A program made the position numbers and the translations under genes. Below the pieces are notes generated by a model that was given only the letters and a program-made list of their open reading frames with translations, made no database searches and was not told the DNA's origin. A stretch of 64,000 bases of DNA from Gemmatimonadetes bacterium T265. Its GTDB lineage: Bacteria; Gemmatimonadota; Gemmatimonadetes; Gemmatimonadales; Gemmatimonadaceae. The number at the start of each line of letters is the position of its first letter. Within the stretch, counting starts at the first letter, position 1. Location: contig BPUI01000002.1 in NCBI GenBank assembly GCA_019973575.1, forward strand, positions 682,001 through 746,000. The letters run 5' to 3'. This document shows positions 27,140 through 35,780 of this stretch, piece by piece.

Positions 27140-27147
27140 TAACTTTC
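27140..27147 (+). promoter_or_regulatory. TAnCTTn element of the DUF4397 gene
   Basis: TAACTTTC, TA 12 nt before ATG 27152, with a TTG 14 nt farther upstream. It is the closest match in the window to the Bacteroidota-type TAnnTTTG. Confidence 0.5.
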
Positions 27148-27151
27148 CTGC

Positions 27152-27952
27152 ATGCGCTTCCTCTCTCGCTCCCTTCGCCTCGCGCTCGTTGGCGGCCTCG
27201 CGGTCGCCGGGACGGCGTGCCTCTCGTCCTCGGACACAGTCACCGGGAACAACAACACGAGCTACTCACTCGTTCGCCTGGTGCAGGCGATGAGCGATAC
27301 GAGCGTCACCTTCTCGTTCGGGTCGGGCCAGGCGTCAGGCGCGCTCGCGTTTGGGACGTACGTGCCGGCCAGCGGTACGATCTGCTCGTCCTACACGAAC
27401 TACTGCCAGATCACCGCCACCCCGCCGCTCATCGCCACCGCGACGGGAACGTCGGCGCCGTTCTACAACCAGACCGCGTCGTCGATCGCCGCCAACGGCG
27501 CGTTCACGGTCATCGCGCTCGGCCACGTCGCCTCGGGGGCGACGCCGGCCGCGACGGTCGCGATCATCGCCGACACGACCGGCGTCTCGTCGTCGACGAA
27601 CGCTCTCGTGCGAGTGTTCAACGCCCTCGACTACGTGAAGTCCAGCGCGACGGGGACTCTGGTCGACGTGTACATCTACCCCGAGGGCGGCACGCGCCCC
27701 GCTTCGCCCGCCGATACCAGCCTCCGCGCGCTCGCCTGGAACACCCGCTCGGCGTACGTCAGCAGGGTGCCGGCGGACCTCGTCGTCGACGTATTTGCCG
27801 CCGGCGCCCCGAGCACCGGGACGCCGCTGTTCAGCACGACCCTCACCAGCCTCTCGGCGAACACGATCCGCACGCTCGTCCTCGCGAACCCGGGCGCCGG
27901 CGCGGCCGCGGGGACCGCGGGGACGGTGATCACGCTGAGCGACCAGAACTGA
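27152..27952 (+). CDS. DUF4397-like exported lipoprotein
   Basis: 266 residues. The signal peptide ends AGTAC (Cys23). The mature part is Ser/Thr/Ala-rich and beta-stranded: LVRLVQAMSDTSVTFSFGSGQ, FTVIALGHVA, then a second similar unit from ALVRVFNALDYVKSSATGTLVDVYIYPEG to SANTIRTLVLANPG. Two repeated Ig-like units of about 110 residues fit DUF4397, which is common in secreted FCB-group proteins. I assign the family on strand pattern rather than on a diagnostic motif. Surface or periplasmic; role unknown. Converges on lipB with 46 nt between stops. Confidence 0.78.
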   Translation: MRFLSRSLRLALVGGLAVAGTACLSSSDTVTGNNNTSYSLVRLVQAMSDTSVTFSFGSGQASGALAFGTYVPASGTICSSYTNYCQITATPPLIATATGTSAPFYNQTASSIAANGAFTVIALGHVASGATPAATVAIIADTTGVSSSTNALVRVFNALDYVKSSATGTLVDVYIYPEGGTRPASPADTSLRALAWNTRSAYVSRVPADLVVDVFAAGAPSTGTPLFSTTLTSLSANTIRTLVLANPGAGAAAGTAGTVITLSDQN

Positions 27953-27998
27953 CCCGCCGCCGCGATCGCCCCGCACCCACGCCGCGCGCTCCGGCCCG

Positions 27999-28781
27999 TT
28001 ACGGCGCGGCGGACCTCGCCTCGAGACGGTCGCGGAGCTCCGCCGCCTCGGTCGCGACCGGGCGCAGGTCGAAGAAGCGGCCGAGCGCGCCGGCGACCGC
28101 GTCGGCGACGTGCGCGACGGTCACGCCGCCCGCGCGCGCGGCCGGCGCCTCGCGCGCGACGGCCGTCATCTCGACGCCGTCGATGCCGCACGGCACGATC
28201 AGGTCGAAGTAGCCGAGCGGCTCGGGGGTGACGTTGAGGGCGAAACCGTGCGAGGTCACCCAGTCGCGCGCGTGGACGCCGATCGAGGCGAGCTTGCGCA
28301 GCGCGGGCGGTGTGTTAGGCAGCCCCGCACTCCCGGGCGGGCCCGGCCCGCCGCCCGACGTCTCGGGGTCGGTCCAGACGCCCGTGTAGGGCGGGTTCCG
28401 CCCGGCCGCGACGCCGAACTCGGCCACCGCGTCGATGAGCGCCTGCTCGACCCGGCGCAGGTACCAGTGCAGGTCGCGGCGGTGCCGCTTGAGGTCGACG
28501 ATCGGGTAGCCGACGAGCTGCCCCGGGCCGTGGAACGTGCTCCCCCCGCCGCGCTCGACCTCGTGCAGCTCGACGCCGCGCGCGGCGAGCAGGGCGGGCG
28601 CGGCGAGCAGGCGGTTGTCGGCGGCTCGGCGGCCTAATGTGAGGACGGGCGGGTGCTCGACGAGCAGGAGCAGGTCCTCGCCGAGCGCGCCCGCCGCGCG
28701 CGCCGCCGCGGCGGCGCGCATGAGGGCGAGCGCGTCGGCGTAGGGCGTGAGGCCGAGCGGCGTGACGAGGAGGTCGGGCAT
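27999..28781 (-). CDS. lipB: Octanoyl-[ACP]:protein N-octanoyltransferase
   Basis: 260 residues. Family knowledge: LipB moves octanoyl from ACP to apo lipoyl domains, the substrate LipA then sulfurates. Visible motifs are EHPPVLTLGRRA, the substrate loop RGGGSTFHGPGQLVGYPI, catalytic Lys163 (RKLASIGVHARDWVTSHGFALN region) and catalytic Cys198 (IVPCGI). Residues about 139-161 are an unusual Gly/Pro-rich insertion between the YTGVWTD strand and the catalytic Lys, which makes the protein longer than the usual 210-230. It lies downstream of lpdA on the same strand with a repeat element between. Confidence 0.96.
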   Translation of the reverse strand: MPDLLVTPLGLTPYADALALMRAAAAARAAGALGEDLLLLVEHPPVLTLGRRAADNRLLAAPALLAARGVELHEVERGGGSTFHGPGQLVGYPIVDLKRHRRDLHWYLRRVEQALIDAVAEFGVAAGRNPPYTGVWTDPETSGGGPGPPGSAGLPNTPPALRKLASIGVHARDWVTSHGFALNVTPEPLGYFDLIVPCGIDGVEMTAVAREAPAARAGGVTVAHVADAVAGALGRFFDLRPVATEAAELRDRLEARSAAP

Positions 28782-28849
28782 GGGCTGTGGTTCGCGACGG
28801 TGCGATCGTTACCCGGGGCGCCTCAGCGTGTCGTCCGGGCGTAGCAGCG

Positions 28850-28979
28850 TGTCATCATGAGCGCAGCGAAGGATCTTGCGTGCCGTTCGGAGAGCCGTAC
28901 GCGGTCGGGACAGTCCGTCCGAGCGGTGCGTGTCTCCACGTGCCGCACGCAAGATCCTTCGCTGCACTCAGGATGACAC
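28850..28979. repeat. Inverted repeat with CATCCTGAGCGCAGCGAAGG-type arms between lpdA and lipB
   Basis: Arms about 28850-28882 and 28945-28979, extended by a shared CTTGCGTGC/GCACGCAAG segment. It starts 37 nt after the lpdA stop. Confidence 0.88.
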
Positions 28980-29016
28980 GGCTGCGAGCGGACGGCCTCT
29001 CGACCGGTCGACGCAC

Positions 29017-30423
29017 CTACGCGTGGATCATTTTCCCCATCGAGTCCAGCGCCGCCTCGGCGATCGCCTCGGAGAGCGTCGGGTGCGCGTGGACCGCGAG
29101 GTCGATCTCCTCGACCGTGAACTCGTTCTCGCGCGCGACGACGAGCTCGTGGATCATCTCGGTCGCGTGCGCGCCGACGATGTGCGCGCCGAGGATCTCG
29201 CCGTATTTCTTGTCGCGGAGGATCTTTACGAAGCCGTCCGTCTCGCCCGACGTGCGCGCGCGCCCGTTGGCCGAGAAGGGGAACTTGCCGACCGTGTAGT
29301 CGAGCTTGCGTTCCTTGACCTGCGCCTCGGTGAGGCCGATCGAGGCGACCTCGGGGTGGCAATAGGTGCAGTTCGGCACGTTGGCGTAGTTGACCGGGTG
29401 CGGGTGCTGCCCGGCGATGAGCTCCGCGAGCACGTGCCCCTCGCGCGAGCCCTTGTGGGCGAGCATCTGGTTGCCGGCCACGTCGCCGATCGCGTAGACG
29501 CCCGCGACGCTCGTCCGGAACTGGTCGTCGATCTTCACGAAGCCGCGCTCCGTGAACTGAACGCCCGCCTCCTTGAGCCCCGCCGTGTCGGTGTTCGCCG
29601 TGCGCCCCGCGGCGACGAGCACCTTGTCGACGGTCAGGTCGCGCTTCTCGCCCGCGGCCTCGACGGTGAGCGAGACCGACTCGGGCCCGACCTTGACGTT
29701 CGACATCTTGGCGCCGGTGAGGATCTCGATGCCGCGCTTCTTGAACGCCTTCGCCACCTCGGCCGCGCTGTCCGCGTCCTCGAGCGGGAGGATCTGCGGC
29801 GCGACCTCGACGATGGTGACCTTCGTGCCGTAGGCGTTGAACACGTCGGAGAACTCGCAGCCGACCGCGCCGGCGCCGACGACGAGCATCGTCTTGGGCG
29901 CCTTCTCGAGGACGAGCACGTCGTCGCTCGAGAGCACGGTGGTCTTGTTCAGCTCGAGCCCGACCTGCGGTAGGCCGCGCACGCGCGACCCGGTTGCGAC
30001 GACGACGGCCTTGCGGGCGTCGTGCGTGTCGGTCTTGCCGTCGGGCGTCTTGACGACGATCTGCTTGCCGCCCTTGCCGAGCTTCGCCTCGCCCTTGAGG
30101 TAGATGATCTTGTTCTTCTTGAAGAGGAACTCGACGCCTTTGGAGTTCTGCTGGCTGACGGCGCGCGAGCGCTTCATCGCGGGCGTGAAGTCGAGCGAGA
30201 CATGGCCGAGGGTGATGCCGTGTTCGCCGGCCTTCGCGAGGTGGGTGGCGAGGTTGGCGCTTTCGAGCAGCGCCTTGGCCGGGATGCAGCCCCAGAGGAC
30301 GCAGGTGCCGCCGAGCGCCTCGCGCTCGACGACGGCGGTGGCGAGGCCGAGCTGGGCGCAGCGGATGGCACACACGTACCCGGCGGGGCCGCCGCCGAGG
30401 ATGATAACGTCGTAGGAAGCCAT
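29017..30423 (-). CDS. lpdA: Dihydrolipoyl dehydrogenase (E3)
   Basis: 468 residues. FAD-binding Rossmann motif IILGGGPAGYVCA. Redox disulfide C41-VLW-G-C46 in GGTCVLWGCIPAK, where most family members have Asn-Val/Arg in the middle. The NAD site is MLVVGAGAVGCEFSDVF, the second FAD segment is VYAIGDVAGNQMLAHKG, and the C-terminal dimer domain carries the active His in HAHPTLSEAI. Family knowledge: E3 reoxidises dihydrolipoamide on PDH E2 and GcvH. No separate E3 gene sits in the pdh cluster here, so this copy probably serves both complexes. A TACCTTTC element lies 24 nt upstream of the start. Confidence 0.97.
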   Translation of the reverse strand: MASYDVIILGGGPAGYVCAIRCAQLGLATAVVEREALGGTCVLWGCIPAKALLESANLATHLAKAGEHGITLGHVSLDFTPAMKRSRAVSQQNSKGVEFLFKKNKIIYLKGEAKLGKGGKQIVVKTPDGKTDTHDARKAVVVATGSRVRGLPQVGLELNKTTVLSSDDVLVLEKAPKTMLVVGAGAVGCEFSDVFNAYGTKVTIVEVAPQILPLEDADSAAEVAKAFKKRGIEILTGAKMSNVKVGPESVSLTVEAAGEKRDLTVDKVLVAAGRTANTDTAGLKEAGVQFTERGFVKIDDQFRTSVAGVYAIGDVAGNQMLAHKGSREGHVLAELIAGQHPHPVNYANVPNCTYCHPEVASIGLTEAQVKERKLDYTVGKFPFSANGRARTSGETDGFVKILRDKKYGEILGAHIVGAHATEMIHELVVARENEFTVEEIDLAVHAHPTLSEAIAEAALDSMGKMIHA

Positions 30424-30447
30424 GAAAGCGCGTTGAGGTTGGTCGGG

Positions 30448-30455
30448 GAAAGGTA
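30448..30455 (-). promoter_or_regulatory. TAnCTTn-like element of lpdA
   Basis: TACCTTTC on the minus strand, 24 nt before the lpdA ATG, giving a longer leader than the other sites. The rest of the divergent spacer 30424-30718 shows no clear structure. Confidence 0.4.
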
Positions 30456-30718
30456 GCGACGCCGTCCCCGCGGCCGTGGCGCGCGCCGAGCTCGTGCGTG
30501 CGGCGAGTTGCGAAATGGTTTCACGTCGACGAGCTTCTTCGCGCGGTTTTTACGCGCCCGCGTGCTTCAGCCGCGGGCGCGACTTCCGCCGAACGTCCGG
30601 TCCCACCCCCCGCGGCCGTCGATCCCACTCGGCCGCCTGTTCGGCCGTGAGCCCCGCGAACCACCGCCCTTCCCAACGCGGTCCACGCGGTGCGTCGCCC
30701 CTCCTTCACCCCACCCGT

Positions 30719-33700
30719 ATGCCCCCCACTTTCGGACGCCTGCTGACCGCAGGTGCCGTCGCGGCGGCGTTCGCGCCGGCCGCCGTCCAGGCGCAGCAGA
30801 CGGCGACCGTGACCGGCCGCGTCACGACCGCCGGGACCGGAGCGCCGGTCGCCGCCGCGCAAGTCTCCATCGGCGGGTCCGGCACCGGCGCGGTCACGCG
30901 CGAGGACGGCACGTTCTCCTTCACTGCGCCGGCCCGCCTCGTCGGAACCGCGGTCACGGTCACGGTCCGCCGCATCGGATTCCAGTCCGTGAGCCAGCAG
31001 ATCACCCTCCGGGCGGGCGCGAACGCGGCGAACTTCACGCTCACCGGCACGACTACCCAGCTCACCGGGGTCGTCGTGACCGCCCTCGGTGAACAGCGCG
31101 AAAAGAGCACCCTCGGCACCGCGCAGACGCAGGTCTCGTCCGAGGAGCTGAACACGACGTACGACCCGAACATCGTCAACCAGCTCGCCGGCAAGGTCTC
31201 GGGAGTGCAGATCACGGGCGCCGGGACGCAGGGCGGCTCGTCGGCGATCCGGATCCGCGGCGTCACGTCGCTCACGGGCAATAACTCGCCGCTGTTCGTC
31301 GTCGACGGTATCCCGGTCTCCAGCAACAGCCGCGGCGGCGACCCGAGCGGCAGCACTGCGACCACCGACCCGCGCGGTGCGGACTACGGCTCGGTGATCC
31401 AGGACATCAACCCCGACGACATCGCGACGCTGACGGTGCTCAAGGGCCCGAACGCCGCCGCGCTCTACGGGTCGCGGGCGGCGAACGGCGCGATCCTCAT
31501 CACCACCAAGAAGGGGCTTAACGGGCGCACGGGCGTGCAGGCCACGTCGAACGTGACGTGGGACCGGCCGTCAATCCTCCCGAAGTACCAGAACCTCTAC
31601 GCGCAGGGCTCGAGCGGCGAATTCCAGTTCGTCGACGGCGCCGGCGGCGGCACGCAGGACGGCAACGACCAGAGCTACGGGCCGCGCATGGACGGCCGCA
31701 CCACCGGCTGCATCTTCGAGCGCGACGCGCAGGGCAACGTCGTCACGAACGAGTCCGGCAACCCGATCTACGACAAGACGCAGCCCTGCACGGAATTCAA
31801 CTCCAACGGGAAGGGGGTGCCGCTCGTCCCGCACCCGGACAACGTCTACTCGTTCTTCAACACCGGCCGGACCACCGAGGGGGACGTCGCGTTCTCGGGC
31901 GGCACGAGCCGGTCGCAGGCGCGCGTCTCGATCGGGGCGCAGAACGTCGACGGCATCATCCCGAACTCGTATCTCGCCCGCATCACGACGCTCGCCAACG
32001 GGGCGATCGACGTCACCGACCAGCTCAGCGCGACGGCGTCGCTCTCGTACATCCGGAACACCGGCCAGAACCGTCCCGGCACGGGCTACAACACGGGCAT
32101 CCTGGAGCAGTTCGTGTGGTTCGGGCGCCAGGTGGACATGAACGCACTCCGGACCTATTACCAGCCCGACGGCAGCCTCTACAACTGGAACTACAACTAC
32201 CACAACAACCCGTTCTGGCAGCAGTACGCGAACCCGCAGAATGACGAGCGCAACCGCGTGATCGCGAGCGGGACCGTGCAGTACAAGTTCGCCGACTGGC
32301 TCAACGCGACGCTCCGCTCCGGGGTGGACAACTACCGGTTCGGCGTCAATGCCGATTACGCGAAGGGGAACCTTAACTTCGGCAATCTGAGCTACAACGG
32401 CGCGTTCGCGGACTTTCAGGACACGTACAACGAGACGAACACCGACCTGATCCTCAACGCGTCGCACTCGTTCCTCGGCGACCGCTTCGCGGTGACCGGG
32501 CTGGCCGGCGGCAGCCAACGCCGCCTCAACCAGGGCTTCTCGAGTGTGTCCGTGAACGGCCTCTCGGTCCAGAACATCTATAACGTCTCGAACGCCGCGA
32601 TCGCGCCGCAGAACGGCCAGAACCAGTCCGTGAGCCGGATCAACGGCGTGTACGGGTCCGGGGCGGTCACCTACAACCGGTGGTGGACGCTGGAGGGGAC
32701 GGCCCGGAACGACTGGTCGTCGACGCTCCCGAAGGGCGCCAACTCGTACTTCTACCCGTCGGTGAGCACGTCATTCGTGTTGACCGAAGTCATGCCGGCG
32801 CTGCGGAACTACGGGGTGAGCTTCGCGAAAATCCGCGGCGGGATCGCGCGCGTCGGCAACGCCGCCGACCCCTACTCGCTTTTCACGACCTACACCGGGA
32901 GTTCGTCGCAGTTCGCTGGCCTTCCGCTCTACTCGCTCGGCAACACGCTCGCCAACGCGACCCTCAAGCCCGAGCTGACGACCTCGCGCGAGGTCGGCGC
33001 GGAGCTGGCGTTCCTCGACAACCGCATCACGTTCGACGCGAGCTACTACCACAAGTTCACTCGCAACCAGCTCATCAACATCGTCGTCTCGCAGACCTCC
33101 GGCTTCACCAACAAGGCGATCAACGCCGGCGAGCTGTCGAACCACGGCTTCGAGGCGCTGCTCTCGACGACGCCGGTCCGCCAGCGGGACTTCGAGTGGA
33201 CCTCGGCGTTCAACTACTCGTTCAACCGCGCCGTCGTCACGCAGCTCTACCCGGGGCTCCAGACCATCGTACTCGGCGGCACGTGGAACGCCACCGTCGA
33301 AGCGCGCGTGGGCGAGCCGTACGGGACGATCCGCGGCTACACCATCCTCAAGGACCAGGCCGGTAACTGGCTCCTCCAGGACGGGCTGCCGCAGCGCGGG
33401 CCGCTCGCGGTGCTCGGCAACGTGCAGCCGAAGTGGGTCGGCGGCTGGAACAACACGTTCCGCTACAAGCGGTTCTCCTTGAGCGCGCTCGTCGACATGC
33501 ACATCGGCGGCAACATCTTCTCGGTGACCAACATGTTCGGCGAGTACACCGGCGTCCTCGCCAACACCACCAAGGGGCGCGAGGTCGACTGGAACAACCC
33601 AGGGATCGTCGTGAAGGGGATCGACCAGGCCACGGGCAAGCCCAACACCGTCAACGTCACGGCGGAGAACTATTACCAGTCGTTCTTCGAGCTGAACGAG

Positions 33701-33955
33701 CGCTACGTCTACAGCGACACGTGGTACAAGCTCCGCGAGCTCCGATTCGCCTACGACCTGCCGCCCTTCCTCACGCGGCGGCTGCGCGCGCAGTCGGCGA
33801 ACGTCGCGTTCGTCGGCCGCAACCTGCTGACCAGGACGCACGTGCCTAACATCGACCCCGAGTTCGCCTACACGACGGGCAACTACCAGGGGATGGAGTT
33901 CGCGGCGCTCCCGAACGCGCGGAGCCTCGGCTTCAGCATCCGCATCACCCCGTGA
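30719..33955 (+). CDS. SusC/RagA-family TonB-dependent outer-membrane receptor (pair 2)
   Basis: 1078 residues. ATG 30719 is chosen because it directly precedes a clean signal peptide (LLTAGAVAAAFAPAAVQA-Q); there is no Shine-Dalgarno and the upstream leader is C-rich. The regulatory-like domain has TVTGRVTTAGTGAPV and EDGTFSFTAP. The plug has AIRIRGVTS, PLFVVDGIPV, LTVLKGPNAAALYGSRAANG and ILITTKKG. The barrel ends with SLGFSIRITP. Family knowledge: SusCD importer. The SusD gene starts 14 nt after the stop. Pair 3 follows in tandem, so two importers may be co-expressed. Confidence 0.96.
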   Translation: MPPTFGRLLTAGAVAAAFAPAAVQAQQTATVTGRVTTAGTGAPVAAAQVSIGGSGTGAVTREDGTFSFTAPARLVGTAVTVTVRRIGFQSVSQQITLRAGANAANFTLTGTTTQLTGVVVTALGEQREKSTLGTAQTQVSSEELNTTYDPNIVNQLAGKVSGVQITGAGTQGGSSAIRIRGVTSLTGNNSPLFVVDGIPVSSNSRGGDPSGSTATTDPRGADYGSVIQDINPDDIATLTVLKGPNAAALYGSRAANGAILITTKKGLNGRTGVQATSNVTWDRPSILPKYQNLYAQGSSGEFQFVDGAGGGTQDGNDQSYGPRMDGRTTGCIFERDAQGNVVTNESGNPIYDKTQPCTEFNSNGKGVPLVPHPDNVYSFFNTGRTTEGDVAFSGGTSRSQARVSIGAQNVDGIIPNSYLARITTLANGAIDVTDQLSATASLSYIRNTGQNRPGTGYNTGILEQFVWFGRQVDMNALRTYYQPDGSLYNWNYNYHNNPFWQQYANPQNDERNRVIASGTVQYKFADWLNATLRSGVDNYRFGVNADYAKGNLNFGNLSYNGAFADFQDTYNETNTDLILNASHSFLGDRFAVTGLAGGSQRRLNQGFSSVSVNGLSVQNIYNVSNAAIAPQNGQNQSVSRINGVYGSGAVTYNRWWTLEGTARNDWSSTLPKGANSYFYPSVSTSFVLTEVMPALRNYGVSFAKIRGGIARVGNAADPYSLFTTYTGSSSQFAGLPLYSLGNTLANATLKPELTTSREVGAELAFLDNRITFDASYYHKFTRNQLINIVVSQTSGFTNKAINAGELSNHGFEALLSTTPVRQRDFEWTSAFNYSFNRAVVTQLYPGLQTIVLGGTWNATVEARVGEPYGTIRGYTILKDQAGNWLLQDGLPQRGPLAVLGNVQPKWVGGWNNTFRYKRFSLSALVDMHIGGNIFSVTNMFGEYTGVLANTTKGREVDWNNPGIVVKGIDQATGKPNTVNVTAENYYQSFFELNERYVYSDTWYKLRELRFAYDLPPFLTRRLRAQSANVAFVGRNLLTRTHVPNIDPEFAYTTGNYQGMEFAALPNARSLGFSIRITP

Positions 33956-33969
33956 AGAGGCCCTCCGTC

Positions 33970-35559
33970 ATGCACCCAAAGAAGCAGCGCGCGTCGGCCC
34001 TCGCGGCCGCCGGCCTCGTCCTGGCCGGCGCCCTCGGCGCCTGCAACAACGACAACCTCACCGCGCTCAACACGAACCCCAACGCGCCGACGAGCGCGCC
34101 GGCCGGCCCGCTGTTCACCGCCGCCGTCGTCGGCGTCCCCGGCGTCTCCACCGGCGCCGGCCCCCGCATGGTCGGGAACGGGTTCGACCTGCGGCAGATG
34201 GAGTTCCTCGTCCAGCACCTCGCGGAGGTGCAGTACCCGGACGAGGACCGGTACGCCCGCATCCGTGCCCCCGACGTGCAGAACACGTTTATCGGCCCGT
34301 ACAGCAGCGAGCTCGAAGACTTCAAGAACGTCTACCGACAAGGGCAGGCGCAGAAGGAGGCCGGGATCTGGGCGCCCGCCGACGTCATGACGCAGTGGGA
34401 GTTCGACTACATCACGGCCGCGTGGGGCGACATTCCCTACTCGCAGGCGCTCGCCGGCGATTCGACGGGCGGGAGCCTAACGCCGACGTACGACGCGCAG
34501 AAGGACGTCTACGCCGGGATGCTCTCCAGGCTGACGGCGGACGCGCAGGCGCTCGCGAGCGCGACCGGTTCGCTCGGCGGCGCGGACCCGATCTACGGCG
34601 GGAATACGGCGAACTGGGCGAAGTTCGCCAACTCGCTCCGGCTACGCCTGGCCATCCAGCTCGTCAACGCCGACCAGGCGACGGCGGACGCGCAGATCAA
34701 GGCCGCGCTCGCGGACCCGGGCGGCGTGTTCGCGTCGAATGCCGACAACGCCGCGCTCGCGTACCCGGGCGACGGCGTGTTCAACAACCCGTGGTCCGAC
34801 AACTTCACGTCGCGCGACGACCACCGAGTGTCGAAGACGCTGATCGACGTGCTACAGGGCTACAACGACCCGCGCCTGCCGATCTACGCGTCGCCGACGA
34901 TCAACTACCAGAACGGGAAGCCGGGGGCGCCGGAGTACGCGGGCCAGCCGAACGGCCTCACGGCCGCCGACGCGGGCCAGTATTTCAACACCGCCTCGCG
35001 CGTCGGGACGTTCATCTACCCGGCGGTGACGCCGTTCGGGAGCTTCCCGGGCCTCGGCACGAAGCAGAAGGCCAACCTGCTCACGTACGCCGAGGTCAGC
35101 TTCATCGAGGCCGAGGCGGCGGAGCGCGGCCTCGGCGGCCTAACGCCCGGCCAGGCGAAGGGCTTCTACGACGCGGCCGTCGGCGCGTCGATCAGCCAGT
35201 GGGCGGCCGCGTCCGGCACGGCGGTCGCGAGCTCCGACGTCACCGCGTACCTCGCCCAGCCGGGTGTGGCCTACGTCGGCGGCACGGCCGGCCTCAAGCA
35301 GATCGCGCTGCAGAAGTGGGTGGCGCTCTTCCTCGACGGCGCGCAGGCGTGGTTCGAGTGGCGCCGCACCTGCGTCCCGGCGCTCAAGCCCGGGCCGGCC
35401 GCGATCTTCTCGACGGTCCCCCGCCGGCTCGAGTACCCGGTCGCGGAGGCGTCGGTGAACGGCATCAACCTCGCCGCGGCGGTCGCCCGGCAGGGCGCGG
35501 ACAACATGCAGACGTCGATCTACATCGACAAGCAGGCCAACGCGCCGACCTGTCACTGA
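33970..35559 (+). CDS. SusD/RagB-family lipoprotein (pair 2)
   Basis: 529 residues from ATG 33970; a GTG at 33952 overlapping the SusC stop is the alternative. A perfect lipobox LGAC puts the lipidated Cys at 25. SusD-fold segments include QMEFLVQHLAEVQYPDEDRY, DVMTQWEFDYITAAWGDIPYSQALAGD, NWAKFANSLRLRLAIQLVN and KQIALQKWVALFLDGAQAWFEWRR (partly quoted). This form is closer to the SusD-like_2 branch. It is the surface ligand-binding partner of the preceding SusC. A terminator-like hairpin lies 36 nt after the stop. Confidence 0.94.
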   Translation: MHPKKQRASALAAAGLVLAGALGACNNDNLTALNTNPNAPTSAPAGPLFTAAVVGVPGVSTGAGPRMVGNGFDLRQMEFLVQHLAEVQYPDEDRYARIRAPDVQNTFIGPYSSELEDFKNVYRQGQAQKEAGIWAPADVMTQWEFDYITAAWGDIPYSQALAGDSTGGSLTPTYDAQKDVYAGMLSRLTADAQALASATGSLGGADPIYGGNTANWAKFANSLRLRLAIQLVNADQATADAQIKAALADPGGVFASNADNAALAYPGDGVFNNPWSDNFTSRDDHRVSKTLIDVLQGYNDPRLPIYASPTINYQNGKPGAPEYAGQPNGLTAADAGQYFNTASRVGTFIYPAVTPFGSFPGLGTKQKANLLTYAEVSFIEAEAAERGLGGLTPGQAKGFYDAAVGASISQWAAASGTAVASSDVTAYLAQPGVAYVGGTAGLKQIALQKWVALFLDGAQAWFEWRRTCVPALKPGPAAIFSTVPRRLEYPVAEASVNGINLAAAVARQGADNMQTSIYIDKQANAPTCH

Positions 35560-35594
35560 CGGCCGCTCGGCGCCGCTGCAAAGATTTCCTTACG

Positions 35595-35628
35595 CCCCGC
35601 CGAGTGACCTCGGCTCACCACGGCGGGG
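35595..35628 (+). terminator. Hairpin after SusD pair 2
   Basis: CCCCGCCG (35595-35602) pairs with CGGCGGGG (35621-35628), with an inner GTGA/TCAC pairing in the loop. No T tract follows, so termination may be partial. Confidence 0.5.
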
Positions 35629-35705
35629 GCTTCACCAGAAGGCGGACGTGCGTCCGGCGAGCTGCGGTCTTGGCTCGCCGGCGCAGAGTTCGTTGGTAGC
35701 CCACG

Positions 35706-35737
35706 GACCGCGCGCCCGGCACTGCCGGCGCGCGGTC
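35706..35737 (+). promoter_or_regulatory. Leader hairpin upstream of SusC pair 3
   Basis: A 14-bp stem with one bulged base (35706-35720 with 35724-35737, 3-nt loop) ends 39 nt before the GTG start. It may control readthrough or translation of the downstream pair. Confidence 0.5.
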
Positions 35738-35766
35738 GTCCGGCGCGCCGCATCCATACACCCCGT

Positions 35767-35780
35767 AGGAGGACATGTGA
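35767..35780 (+). promoter_or_regulatory. AGGAGG ribosome site with an ATG-TGA start-stop overlapping the GTG start
   Basis: AGGAGG (35767-35772) is followed by ACATGTGA. ATG 35775 is immediately followed by TGA in its frame, while GTG 35777 opens the SusC frame. The two starts overlap by one base and share the ribosome site. Confidence 0.7.
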
